In this document: positions 17,467 to 25,202 of the stretch, in pieces
Layout of the letters: every line of letters begins with the position of its first letter
Numbering within the stretch: the first letter of the stretch is position 1
Assembly: GCA_016795325.1 (NCBI GenBank)
Contig: JAEUHY010000015.1
Span: 558,001-622,000, forward strand
DNA: 64,000 nucleotides
Reading direction: 5' to 3'
Origin: Planctomycetota bacterium
GTDB taxonomy: Bacteria > Planctomycetota > UBA1135 > GCA-002686595
The notes under the pieces: model-generated
What the model was told of the DNA's origin: nothing
Databases searched by the model: none
Seen by the model: only the letters and a program-made list of their open reading frames with translations
Program-made: the position numbers and the translations under genes

Positions 17467-18309
17467 ATGGACATCCGCCAAGCACCGCGCCGTCACTCGC
17501 TCGCCCGGCGCACGCTGGTCCGTTCGGTCGAACTCGCCTGTTGTGCGCTAGGCGGCCGCGCGTGGTACCGCACTCGGTTCCTCGGCCCGGGCCGGCTCGT
17601 CGAACGCCACGAGACGCTGCGCATTCGCGCGTTTCCGCGCGCACTGCGCGTGGCGCAACTCTCCGACTTCCACGCCGGCTCGTTCCTCGGGCCCGGCGAC
17701 CTGAAGCACGCGATCGAGCGCGTGGGCGCGCTCGCCCCCGACCTGATCGCGCTGACGGGCGACTTCATCACGCACGCGCCGCGCGAGCTCGAGCGCGTGC
17801 TCGACGACCTCGCGCTGCTCCGCGCGCCGCTCGGAGTGTTCGCCGTGCTCGGCAACCACGACTACCGCGGCCGCCAGGATCCGTGGATCGTCGCGCAACT
17901 CGCCGCGCGCGGCGTGCGCACGTTGCGCAACGAAGGCGTGCGGCTCGAACTTGCCGGCGGCGCGCTGTGCGTCATCGGCGTCGAGGATCTCGAGGAATCC
18001 AAGCGGCTGGACTTCGAGGCTGCGCGCGCGTGTGTTCGCGCGGGCGATTTCGAGCTGGTGCTCAGCCACCATCCGGCGCTGGCGAGCCACGCCGCACGCG
18101 AGCGTTGCGTCGCCGTGCTGAGCGGCCACACGCACGGGACGCAGCTCGATCTGCCGCTGCTGCGTCGCGCCGGGCCGGCGCACCCGGGGCTGCGCGTTCC
18201 CTTCGGACCGACGACGTTGATCGTCAGCCGCGGATTGGGAGCGATCGGGCTTCCGCTACGCTGGGGAGCTCCAGCCGAAGTGGTGATCGTGAACGTGGAG
18301 CCCGTCTGA
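17467..18309 (+). CDS. Calcineurin-like metallophosphoesterase (YkuE/YaeI type)
   Basis: The 280-residue product contains the full set of metal-binding motifs of the family: D67-x-H69 (SDFHAG), GD near 99 (TGDFITH), GNHD near 129-132, SHHP near 199 and GHTHG near 220. These place two metals for hydrolysis of phosphoesters. Relatives include UDP-2,3-diacylglucosamine-type and phosphodiesterase-like enzymes of the cell envelope. The Arg-rich N-terminus with no clear hydrophobic stretch leaves the location uncertain. It is the first gene of a tight operon: the next gene begins 1 base after its stop. Exact substrate unknown. Confidence 0.85.
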   Translation: MDIRQAPRRHSLARRTLVRSVELACCALGGRAWYRTRFLGPGRLVERHETLRIRAFPRALRVAQLSDFHAGSFLGPGDLKHAIERVGALAPDLIALTGDFITHAPRELERVLDDLALLRAPLGVFAVLGNHDYRGRQDPWIVAQLAARGVRTLRNEGVRLELAGGALCVIGVEDLEESKRLDFEAARACVRAGDFELVLSHHPALASHAARERCVAVLSGHTHGTQLDLPLLRRAGPAHPGLRVPFGPTTLIVSRGLGAIGLPLRWGAPAEVVIVNVEPV

Positions 18310-18310
18310 C

Positions 18311-19198
18311 GTGCAAGGTTCGCTCTCGTTGCGCGGCGGCGTCCTGTACGTCGCACGCCACGCCCAGGCTTCGTTCGTGCGGCCCTACGACCTCGACGGC
18401 CGGCCGCTCGCGCGCGGTTTCGCGTTGCGCGACGAACACGGCGACGCGCTGGTCGCCGGCGGCGTCGAGGTCGACTCCGATCGCCAGGTGTGGGTGGCCG
18501 ATCCGCAACACGGCTGCGCGCGCGCATTCAATCTGTTCGGCGCGCAGACCGCCCGCATCGGCGGACTCGAGCGCGCTCGCGAGGATCGCCGCGGCGTGCT
18601 GCGGCGCGTGCTCGACGTCGCGCTGAGCGAGAGCGACGACGCGCGCCACGTCTGGATCGCCTCGGGCGGTTCGCGGCGGCACGCCGTGCAGCAGTTCAGC
18701 GAGTCCGGAGCGTGCCTCGCTTCGCTGCGCCCGCTCGGCGACCCGCTCGCGCGCTTCGACGACGTGCAGCGGATCGCGGTCTGCGGCCGTTTCCTCTACG
18801 TGTGCGAGTTCGGCGCCGGGCGCGTGCAGGTGTTCCGCGACGGCGAGCATCTGTTCTGGTTCCGCCCGCTCGATGCGCGCGGCGCGAGCGTGGCGCCGAC
18901 GGCGATCGCTCCGCTGCCGGACGGGCGCATGGTCGTCGCCGGCGGATTGGAGGACGCGCGCTTGCTCCTGCTCGACGGATCGGGGCGCCTGATGCGCGAG
19001 TTGGCGCGCACCGGACGCGACGCTGCCGACGTGCGTTTTCCCGGAGACGTAGCCGTCGAAACCGAGCTCGACGGCGGCTCGGCGCGCATCGCGCTGATCG
19101 ACTGCGACGGCGAGCGTGTGCAGGTCTTCAACCTCGAAGGCGCCTGCCACGGTCAGCTCGCCGAACTGCCCGGTCACGCCGTGGGGGAGGGCGAATGA
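18311..19198 (+). CDS. NHL/SMP30-like beta-propeller protein
   Basis: The 295-residue product is built of about six short beta-sheet repeats with phrases typical of NHL or SMP-30 propellers (VEVDSDRQVWVADPQH, DVQRIAVCGRFLYVCEFGAGRVQVF, GDVAVETELDGGSARIALIDCDGERVQVFNL). It has no signal peptide. Start is GTG one base after the previous stop, and the stop overlaps the next start (ATGA), so the three genes 17467-20169 are translationally coupled. Binding partner unknown. The context with a phosphoesterase and a Ppx/GppA protein hints at phosphate-related signalling, which is only inference. Confidence 0.65.
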   Translation: MQGSLSLRGGVLYVARHAQASFVRPYDLDGRPLARGFALRDEHGDALVAGGVEVDSDRQVWVADPQHGCARAFNLFGAQTARIGGLERAREDRRGVLRRVLDVALSESDDARHVWIASGGSRRHAVQQFSESGACLASLRPLGDPLARFDDVQRIAVCGRFLYVCEFGAGRVQVFRDGEHLFWFRPLDARGASVAPTAIAPLPDGRMVVAGGLEDARLLLLDGSGRLMRELARTGRDAADVRFPGDVAVETELDGGSARIALIDCDGERVQVFNLEGACHGQLAELPGHAVGEGE

Positions 19199-20169
19199 AC
19201 TCCGCTCCGCGCCGCATCGCCGCCTTCGATCTGGGGACGAACACGTTCCTCGCGCTCGTCGCCGAGTTGGATGCGCGCGGCGAGTTGCGCGTCGTCGACG
19301 ACGCGTTCCGCACGCCGCGTTTGGGCGCGGGGCTCGCGCGCACGGGACGCATCGATGCGGCGGCGCTCGAGCGCGGCATCGCGGCGCTGCGCGAACTCAT
19401 CGAGGTTGTCGAACGCCACGGCGTGACGCCGCAGCAGCGTGTTGCGGTCGGCACCGCGGTGTTCCGACGCGCTGCGAACGCGCCCGAGTTCGTGGACTTG
19501 GCGCAGCAGCGCTGCGGCCTGTCGATCGACGTCGTCAGCGGCGAGGTGGAGGGCGAACTGAGCTACGCGGCGGCCGCAGATGCGGCGCGCGCCGCGGGGA
19601 ATGACGCACACGTCACGCCGCTCGACTGCGCCGTGATCGACGTCGGCGGAGGCAGCACCGAACTTGCCTGGAACGGCGGTCGAAAGCGTGTTTCCGCTGC
19701 GGTCGGCGCGCTGGTGCTCACGGAGCGACACCTGCCCGGCGCCGGCGAAGAGGCTTGGCCCGACGCGGCCTGGGCGGCGGCGCGTCACGAGGTCGAGGGC
19801 GCGTTCGCTGCGGCGCTGGGCGCGCACCGAGACGCTCCGGCCGCCGGAGTGGTCGTCGCGCTAGGCGGCTCCGCCGCCAATCTGGCCAGTCTCGAGGCCG
19901 AATTCGTGCGTTTCGAGCCAGCGGCCACCGAGGGCCTGGCGGTCAGCGCGGCGGGCGCGCAGGCGTGGGCGGAGAAGCTGCGGCGTCTGACGCGCGAGCA
20001 GCGCGCACACTTTCCGCTCGAGCATTCGCGAGCGGCGATTCTTCCCGCCGGGCTGCTGTGCCTCGGCGCCGCGCTCGCCGCCAGCGGCGCTGCACGCGCC
20101 CGCGCGAGCGGCCGCGGGCTTCGCTACGGCCTGGCCGGGAAGGTTCTTCGCGGCGGCTGGCCCCGCTGA
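19195..20169 (+). CDS. Ppx/GppA-family exopolyphosphatase / pppGpp phosphohydrolase
   Basis: The 324-residue product has the ASKHA-fold phosphate loops of the Ppx/GppA family: AFDLGTNTF at residues 9-17 and VIDVGGGSTEL near 148, with AVGTAVFRRA between them. The length fits the short single-module type without the HD-like C-terminal domain of E. coli Ppx. Members hydrolyse inorganic polyphosphate or the alarmone pppGpp; the sequence alone does not decide which. The ATG overlaps the stop of the upstream propeller gene by four bases. It is the last gene of the operon. Confidence 0.85.
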   Translation: MNSAPRRIAAFDLGTNTFLALVAELDARGELRVVDDAFRTPRLGAGLARTGRIDAAALERGIAALRELIEVVERHGVTPQQRVAVGTAVFRRAANAPEFVDLAQQRCGLSIDVVSGEVEGELSYAAAADAARAAGNDAHVTPLDCAVIDVGGGSTELAWNGGRKRVSAAVGALVLTERHLPGAGEEAWPDAAWAAARHEVEGAFAAALGAHRDAPAAGVVVALGGSAANLASLEAEFVRFEPAATEGLAVSAAGAQAWAEKLRRLTREQRAHFPLEHSRAAILPAGLLCLGAALAASGAARARASGRGLRYGLAGKVLRGGWPR

Positions 20170-20309
20170 GCGCCGGTTCGAGCGAGCGCTTGCCGCCGCC
20201 TCGCGGCTGCGTGGGCTAGACTTCGAAGAGGGCGGTTGGAGCGCCGCGCGACCCGGGGGGCAGGCCATGGGGGTGCGCAGGGGCTCCGTGTCTCAGGGGA
20301 GTTCCTACG

Positions 20310-21794
20310 TTGCAGTTCACGCGGCTCATTTCGATCTTGGCGTTGAGCGTGGCTTCGGCCGCGCGCGTGCACGCTCAGGCTGTGCGCGCCGTCGCGCCCG
20401 AGAGCGGCCGCGCGCCCGTGGTCTCCGACGCCGCGCAGGATGGCGTGTCGCGCGTGCCTCAGACGTTGGGCGAGACGCTGCGCGACGGCCGCCCGCAGAT
20501 CGACCCGCTGGACGCGGAGTTCGACGCGCTCGACTTCGCGCTCGCGCGCGGTGAGGCGCCCTTCGGAGCACAGCTCAGCGCCGCGCTGATCAACCCCGCA
20601 TTGCGCCCGCAGGCGCCGCAGCGGTACCGCGTGAACCTGACGCCCGGCACGGGCTTCAGCGAGCGCACCTGGGTTCAGGAGGCGGCGAGCACCACGCCGC
20701 GTCCGTTGCTGGTCGTGTTCCACCGCTTCGGCGTCAGCGAAGTCGACGCGATCGTGACCACGCGCCTGTTCGAGGAAGCGCGCCGGCGCCAGTGGCACGT
20801 GGTCGCCCCGCGATCGTGGGGCGCGATCCATTTCTCGTCGCAGCTCTCGAAGATCCACACCCGCGCCGTGCTCGACTGGGCGACGACGAATCTCGACGTC
20901 GACGACCAGCGCATCTACGCGGTCGGATTCTCGATGGGGGGCGGCGCCGCGCTGAACTACGCCGCGACCAACCTCGGCGCGAACGAGCCGCGCTTCGCAG
21001 CGGTTGCAGCGCTGACTCCGTTGCTCGACCACGAACACGCGTACTCGGTCGAGGTGCAGACGACCCGCGACACGTACGACGACATCTTCGGCAACGGTTC
21101 GCTGAACTCGGCGGATCCGTACCTCATGCGCCGTTCGGGGCTGTTCCAACTCGATCCGCTGCAGCAAGTCGTGCCGGGCACGGATCTCGCTCGCAACCTC
21201 GCGCACACCAACGTCTTCAACCTGCGGGCCAGCTCGGACATCCCGTACTTGATGACCCAGTTCGACGCGTTCGTCGCGCACCTTGCCGGCCTGCCGCTGG
21301 TCAGCGCGCAGCACACGAGCCTGGTGACGAACTTCGTCGGCCACTCCTGGGACGCGTTCGACGAGCGCCTCGTGTGCGACTGGCTGCGGCTGTTCCAGCT
21401 CCAGACGCCGACGTCCGGGAACACGCTCGCGGACGCCAACCGCGCGTACTTCCATTTCGACGTCGAGCAGGATGTGAGCACGGCGTTCTCGCCCTTCAGC
21501 TGGAACCTGGACGGCGCGAACAACACCTTCACGCTCAGCGCGACGGCCAACCTTCAGTCGCTGCGCGTGCGCACGCTCGCCGCTGGATTGAGCAACACGG
21601 CGCCGCTGACGATCACGCTCTCCGCGGCGGATGGCCTGGCGGACGAAGTGATCCTCACCGACCTGCCGCTCGCGCCGGTGCAGGTGCTCCGCGACGGTGC
21701 GCCCACCGCGAATTGGATGCACAACTCGCTCTCGGGCGAACTGACCCTGCTCGAGACCGATCCCGCACAGCACGTGTGGGTTGTGACGCCGTAG
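20310..21794 (+). CDS. Secreted alpha/beta hydrolase (PHB-depolymerase/peptidase-like)
   Basis: The 494-residue product starts at TTG 20310, supported by AGGGGA nine bases upstream and by an immediate signal peptide (FTRLISILALSVASAARVHA). The core is an alpha/beta hydrolase: RPLLVVFHRFG, then RIYAVGFSMGGGAAL with nucleophile Ser about 208 in the G-x-S-x-G elbow, an Asp region DHEHAYSVEV and a histidine in FVGHSWDAF. The last 100 residues are a beta-rich module (TFTLSATANLQSLRVRTL). It is probably an extracellular esterase, depolymerase or peptidase; the substrate is not predictable. Confidence 0.78.
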   Translation: MQFTRLISILALSVASAARVHAQAVRAVAPESGRAPVVSDAAQDGVSRVPQTLGETLRDGRPQIDPLDAEFDALDFALARGEAPFGAQLSAALINPALRPQAPQRYRVNLTPGTGFSERTWVQEAASTTPRPLLVVFHRFGVSEVDAIVTTRLFEEARRRQWHVVAPRSWGAIHFSSQLSKIHTRAVLDWATTNLDVDDQRIYAVGFSMGGGAALNYAATNLGANEPRFAAVAALTPLLDHEHAYSVEVQTTRDTYDDIFGNGSLNSADPYLMRRSGLFQLDPLQQVVPGTDLARNLAHTNVFNLRASSDIPYLMTQFDAFVAHLAGLPLVSAQHTSLVTNFVGHSWDAFDERLVCDWLRLFQLQTPTSGNTLADANRAYFHFDVEQDVSTAFSPFSWNLDGANNTFTLSATANLQSLRVRTLAAGLSNTAPLTITLSAADGLADEVILTDLPLAPVQVLRDGAPTANWMHNSLSGELTLLETDPAQHVWVVTP

Positions 21795-22337
21795 CCGCAC
21801 GCTCGTACGCGCAGCGCTCGAGGGAGCGCCTGGAGCTCAGCGCGTCAAGCGCGGCCCGGACGAGCCGCCGGTGGCAGTGCAGCCGAGGATGCACCGGTTG
21901 CGCCCTCCGCCATCGCCCGGCGCCGGCCGCGTGCGGTGCAGTTTGCGGGCGCTTGGGCGCGTTGTGTAGCGCTCCTCCAGGTCCGAACGTCGGCCCTTCG
22001 TCGTCTGCGTGCCGTAGCCGGATCGTGAACCGTCGCCCGCCCGCGCCGACGCGGGGGCGCACGTGGGATCCGCTGCCTGGGATCCGCTGCAGTTCCGCCG
22101 CATCGAGGCATCCGAATCGACCGATGCGAGTGGGCTAGGTTCGATTGTCGCGTGCACCTAGGACGCGCCAGCCGTCACGCCGGTCGAGCACATCGGCGGC
22201 GCTTCCTGCGCTCCGCAGCAGATGATTTGTTCCGCGACCGCGGATCGAGTGCGCGACGGGCCCGAAGCACGGACTTGCAAGCGCAGATGCGGCGCACACG
22301 CAGGGCGCACACGTTCCGCCCGCAGCTCGAACGGGCG
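21795..22337. other. Intergenic region with no supported gene
   Basis: About 540 bases after the secreted hydrolase hold only short, Arg-rich frames on both strands with no start signals or recognisable protein segments. A repeated phrase GGGATCCGCTG occurs twice near 22065-22090. I see no tRNA, riboswitch or promoter I would defend. The interval ends at the terminator of the minus-strand RNA. Confidence 0.6.
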
Positions 22338-22482
22338 AAAAAAAAGGGGGCCAGTGATCCTTGCCGATCACTGGCCCGAGGGAGAGAGGAGGTCCATCGA
22401 GCTTCCCGGGCGCCCGCACCGCTCGCAATAGTGCGAACGCCTCTCAATGGACCTCGCTACGTGCGCGGCGAACCGCTCACGC
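22338..22482 (-). ncRNA. Candidate small structured RNA (about 145 nt) with intrinsic terminator
   Basis: Read on the minus strand, three elements follow a promoter-like sequence. First is a 5' hairpin with a UUCG tetraloop (GUGCG-UGAG-CGG-UUCG-CCG-CGCAC). Second is a 12-bp helix AGGUCCAUUGAG/CUCGAUGGACCU (one G-U pair) enclosing an 8-bp hairpin CGUUCGCA-CUAU-UGCGAGCG. Third is a perfect 12-bp terminator stem GGGCCAGUGAUC/GATCACUGGCCC (22348-22359 with 22366-22377) followed by CC and eight U (22338-22345). No minus-strand gene lies downstream for more than 5 kb, so this is a free-standing RNA and not an attenuator. It does not resemble tmRNA, RNase P RNA or SRP RNA; a divergent 6S-like RNA cannot be excluded. 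Confidence 0.7.
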
Positions 22483-22488
22483 ACCAGA

Positions 22489-22517
22489 AATCTAGGGGGC
22501 CGACTGGCGGAGCGCAA
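22489..22517 (-). promoter_or_regulatory. Sigma-70-like promoter of the candidate small RNA
   Basis: On the minus strand, TTGCGC (22517-22512) and TAGATT (22494-22489) are separated by exactly 17 bases. Transcription would start near 22482, about 27 bases before the 12-bp helix of the RNA. The hexamers match the consensus at 4/6 each. Confidence 0.5.
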
Positions 22518-22613
22518 CCGGGGCGCGGCGAATTTTCCGGCGCCCTGGGACGCTCTGGCGGCAGCCTGGAACGGACTGCGCGCGGCGCGGCGCTGCGGGC
22601 ATAATCGACCCGC

Positions 22614-23777
22614 ATGACGGCAGCTGGACGCGGCGCTTACCTCGACTTCAACGGTTCGACTCCCGTGGATCCGCAGGTGCGCGCGGCGTTCCTGCGCGCT
22701 CTCGATGGCGCGCTGGGCAACGCGTCCGCCGCCCACGCGGACGGACTCGCCGCGCGGGCCGCGATCGACGCGGCGCGGCGCAGCATCGCGCACGGGCTGG
22801 GCGCCGACGAAGGCGAGATCTGGTTCACCTCCGGGGGCACCGAGTCCAACAACTGGGCCGTGCTCGAGTCGGTGGCCGCGCAGCCGGGCCCCGCGCACCT
22901 GGTGGTCAGTTCGATCGAGCACAAGTCCGTGCTCCAGTCCGCGCGCCGGGCGCAGGAACGCGGAGCGGCGGTGACCTTCCTCGACCCGCGTCCCGACGGC
23001 CGCGTCGATCTGGCGGACCTCGAGCGCGCGCTCCGGCCGAACACGCGCCTGGTCGCGTTGATGCTCGCCAACAACGAAACGGGCCTGCTGCAGCCGGTGG
23101 CCGAGGCCGCGGCGCTGTGTCGCTCGCGCGGCGTGCGACTGCTGTGCGATGCGGTGGCCGCCATCGGCAAGATCCCGGTCGACGTGCGCACGCTCGGCTG
23201 CGACTTCCTCAGCATCTCGGCGCACAAGCTCTACGCGCCCAAGGGCGTGGGCGTGCTCTACATCCGCGCCGGCGTCCATCTGCCGCCGCTCATCCTCGGC
23301 TGCGGTCAGCAGTGCGGGATGCGCGGAGGCACGGAGAACACCGCGGGCGTGGTTGCGCTCGGCGTCGCCTTCGAGCGCCTGGCGCAGGGCGCCTTCGATC
23401 CCGCGCGCACGGCGCGGCGCTGCGCCTGGTTGTGGGACGCGATCCGCGAGATCTGTCCGTCGGCGTGCCTGAACGGCGCCGGCGCACGACTGCCCAACAC
23501 GCTCAGCGTGGCGTTCCCGGGCTACGATGCGACGGCCCTGCAGGCGGCGCTTGCCGAACGCGGCGTGAGCGTTTCGGCGGGAGCAGCCGCGTCCAACGGC
23601 GCGCTCTCGCACGTGCTCTCCGCGATGCGGGCGCCAGAGGAACTCGCGCGCGGAACGCTGCGCTTTTCGCTGGGCGCCGGGCTCGAGGATGCGGATCTCG
23701 AGCTCGCCGTCCGAGTCTTGGCTGACTGTCTCCGTCGGAGCACCACGCGCGCCCCCGCGCCCGTCGCCGTCCCATGA
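22614..23777 (+). CDS. NifS/IscS-like PLP-dependent enzyme lacking the catalytic cysteine
   Basis: The 387-residue product is a class V aminotransferase-fold cysteine desulfurase homologue: YLDFNGSTPVD opening, TSGGTESNN (cofactor phosphate loop), SSIEHKSV with the PLP-stacking His about 103, and the Schiff-base lysine in SAHKLYAPKG (Lys205). The catalytic loop that in IscS reads SSGSACTS here reads SAGAAASN. The cysteine position (codon 23589-23591, residue 326) is alanine, confirmed in the DNA as GCC GCG. Without that Cys the enzyme should not make a persulfide. Group II relatives with this Cys mutated still act on cysteine sulfinate and selenocysteine. It overlaps by ATGA the cysteine dioxygenase gene. 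A -10-like CATAAT at 22600-22605 sits just ahead of the ATG. Confidence 0.85.
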   Translation: MTAAGRGAYLDFNGSTPVDPQVRAAFLRALDGALGNASAAHADGLAARAAIDAARRSIAHGLGADEGEIWFTSGGTESNNWAVLESVAAQPGPAHLVVSSIEHKSVLQSARRAQERGAAVTFLDPRPDGRVDLADLERALRPNTRLVALMLANNETGLLQPVAEAAALCRSRGVRLLCDAVAAIGKIPVDVRTLGCDFLSISAHKLYAPKGVGVLYIRAGVHLPPLILGCGQQCGMRGGTENTAGVVALGVAFERLAQGAFDPARTARRCAWLWDAIREICPSACLNGAGARLPNTLSVAFPGYDATALQAALAERGVSVSAGAAASNGALSHVLSAMRAPEELARGTLRFSLGAGLEDADLELAVRVLADCLRRSTTRAPAPVAVP

Positions 23778-24334
23778 CCAGAGAACCCATCGACGAACTG
23801 CTGCACGAACTCGACCGCACGCTCGCGGACGGCCAGCGCAACGCGCAAGTGACGGCCGCGCTCGAGCGCTACGCGCGTTCGGGGGCCACGGATTGGCGAA
23901 CCTTCGCGCTGTTCGAGGCCGACTACTACGCGCGCAACCTCGTGCGGCAGAGCGACCTGTTCGAACTCATCGTGCTGTGTTGGGGCGTCGGCCACCGCAG
24001 CCCGATCCACGACCACCAGGGGCAGCGCTGTTGGATGGGGGTGTTGCAGGGCGACGTGACCGAGACGCTTTACCAAGTGGGCGCTGCGCCTCAGGCCGCA
24101 GTCCGCGGCGGCGCGGCGCGCACGTTCCGCCAGGGGCAGGTTGCCTACATCGTCGACGAGATGGGCTGGCACCGGATCGAGCCCGCGGGCGGCAAGCCGG
24201 CGATCACGATGCACCTCTATTCGCGGCCGATCCGCACCTGCTCGGTGGTCGACGAGCAGACCGGCGTGATCACAACGCGCAAGATGCGCTACCACTCCAT
24301 CGGCGGCGTGGTGCAGGCGCAGCCCTCGACCTGA
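23774..24334 (+). CDS. Cysteine dioxygenase family cupin protein
   Basis: Cysteine dioxygenase oxidises cysteine to cysteine sulfinate with a non-haem iron. The 186-residue product has the family segments in order: YYARNLV, then SPIHDH (iron ligands His79 and His81), QRCWMGVLQGDVTETLY (Cys86 matching the crosslink Cys of animal enzymes) and ITMHLYSRPI (third ligand His147). Length is normal for bacterial members. The start overlaps the stop of the NifS-like gene (ATGA), so the two proteins are probably made together. Related thiol dioxygenases acting on 3-mercaptopropionate look similar, so cysteine as substrate is likely but not certain. Confidence 0.88.
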   Translation: MTREPIDELLHELDRTLADGQRNAQVTAALERYARSGATDWRTFALFEADYYARNLVRQSDLFELIVLCWGVGHRSPIHDHQGQRCWMGVLQGDVTETLYQVGAAPQAAVRGGAARTFRQGQVAYIVDEMGWHRIEPAGGKPAITMHLYSRPIRTCSVVDEQTGVITTRKMRYHSIGGVVQAQPST

Positions 24335-24440
24335 GGGCCGAGGCAGGGACTCGGGATCGGAGGCCGGTCGAGGCGCCGACGAGGCCGCGCGGTGCGCTCG
24401 CGACGAGCGGCGTCGGCCGCTCGCTGGCCGCGGCTGCGGG

Positions 24441-24514
24441 GCCAGAGCACAGCGGGGCCAGAAAACACCGGGCCACAGAACACCGAGCCAGAAAACACCG
24501 AGCCAGAAACAAGG
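24441..24514. repeat. Short tandem repeat, 15-bp unit GCCAGAAAACACCGA
   Basis: Units start at 24441 (degenerate), 24457, 24472, 24487 and 24502 (partial). The three central units differ by one to three bases and the period is exactly 15. The composition (AAAACA runs) is unlike the surroundings. Too few and too short for a CRISPR, and there are no unique spacers. Confidence 0.8.
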
Positions 24515-24718
24515 CGAGGCGCTCCTGTGGTGCAGGAACGCCTCGACTCTCTCCACGGCATCGGCCCCCTTGATGCCCGTCCCCGGCGCGCCTCGGTGTG
24601 GCAGTGGCGCGCAGACGTGGGCGGGTGTCAGGAGCGTCCGCCGGACCGCAGGCGGTCCGGACAAACGCTTCGCCACATGTAGAAACGTCAACGGCGCCTG
24701 GCCCCGCCTGAAGAAGTG

Positions 24719-24744
24719 AAAAAAACTTGGCGAACAGCGCCAGG
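24719..24744 (-). terminator. Intrinsic terminator on the minus strand
   Basis: Minus-strand reading gives a 7-bp stem (CCTGGCG/CGCCAAG with one G-U pair, plus-strand 24726-24732 and 24738-24744) with a 5-base loop, followed at once by seven T (24725-24719). No annotated minus-strand gene ends here, so it may close an unrecognised transcript from the 24.75-25.1 kb region. Confidence 0.6.
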
Positions 24745-24986
24745 GAGCGCTGCGACGGGGTTCGCGGACGTCCCGAGCGGGTGGCTGATCCGCATGCGAT
24801 CCGCCCGGCAGCACGGCGCCTGCAGCGGGCCCCGCCGGGGCGAGTCCCTCACTTCGCCCGCCGTGCCCCGCGCTGGGCATGTTCTTCGCGGGCCGCGGAA
24901 ATTCCCGCCGCTCCCCGATGCGCGTTCGCCGCCGATCCGAAGGCCTAGGCCCAGCAGCCGGGCGGGCTGCTGGAGCGCGGCCGCGC

Positions 24987-25015
24987 TTGACCACCTGACA
25001 GGTCACGGCTACCGT
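24987..25015 (+). promoter_or_regulatory. Sigma-70-like promoter upstream of tRNA-Met
   Basis: TTGACC (24987-24992) and TACCGT (25010-25015) with a 17-base spacer, about 115 bases ahead of the tRNA. The -35 is a 5/6 match; the -10 is weak. Confidence 0.4.
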
Positions 25016-25129
25016 CCTCGCCCCGCTGGACGAACTGCAGGTCCGCCAGATGCGGCGCTCGTCGAGCCCGTACCTTGCGGCCCCGAGACGTCCGCGTGTC
25101 GCGCCTCCGACGGCGCGGCAGGGGTCCAC

Positions 25130-25202
25130 GGCGGTGTAGCTCAGTGGTTAGAGCAGCGGCTTCATAAGCCGCGTGTCGGGGGTTCAAGTCCCTCCACCGC
25201 TA
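25130..25202 (+). tRNA. tRNA-Met(CAT), elongator type
   Basis: A full cloverleaf can be drawn. The acceptor stem is GGCGGTG/CACCGCT, the D-arm GCTC-AGTGGTTA-GAGC and the anticodon arm GCGGC-TTCATAA-GCCGC with anticodon CAT. The T-arm is GGGGG-TTCAAGT-CCCTC and the discriminator is A (25202). CCA is not encoded. The sequence is close to the usual bacterial elongator tRNA-Met and lacks the C1-A72 mismatch and GGG/CCC anticodon stem of an initiator. tRNA-Ile(CAU) is the alternative for this anticodon but is less likely by similarity. Confidence 0.93.

Larger units (their letters stand above)
24335..25129. other. Long intergenic region rich in hairpins and repeats, no supported protein gene
   Basis: About 795 bases without a convincing gene. 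It contains a 15-bp tandem repeat (24441-24514) and a hairpin CGAGGCGcTCCTG/CAGGAaCGCCTCG (24515-24545). Further hairpins are the palindrome CCGGACCGC/GCGGTCCGG (24641-24660) and CAGCAGCC/GGCTGCTG (24952-24972). There is also a minus-strand terminator (24719-24744) and a promoter-like pair ahead of the tRNA. Protein-length frames exist on both strands but are Arg/Pro/Ala-rich and carry no ribosome-binding site or recognisable segment. Confidence 0.6.

Noticed and set aside
22338..22482. Attenuator or riboswitch for a downstream minus-strand gene
   Set aside because: No supported minus-strand gene follows for more than 5 kb; the terminator closes a free-standing RNA.
22152..22604. Protein of about 150 residues on the plus strand before the NifS-like gene
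   Set aside because: The frame runs through the small RNA and its terminator, is Arg-rich, and has no ribosome-binding site or similarity I recognise.
24441..24514. CRISPR-like array
   Set aside because: Units are 15 bp, contiguous and without spacers; no cas gene is in the window.
24270..24561. Pentapeptide-repeat-like protein (FLARC units) on the minus strand
   Set aside because: The pattern comes from the 15-bp DNA repeat at 24441-24514, has only four or so units, and lacks a start signal or flanking domain.
25130..25202. Initiator tRNA-Met or tRNA-Ile(CAU)
   Set aside because: It has a paired first base and no GGG/CCC anticodon stem, and its sequence is close to elongator tRNA-Met.
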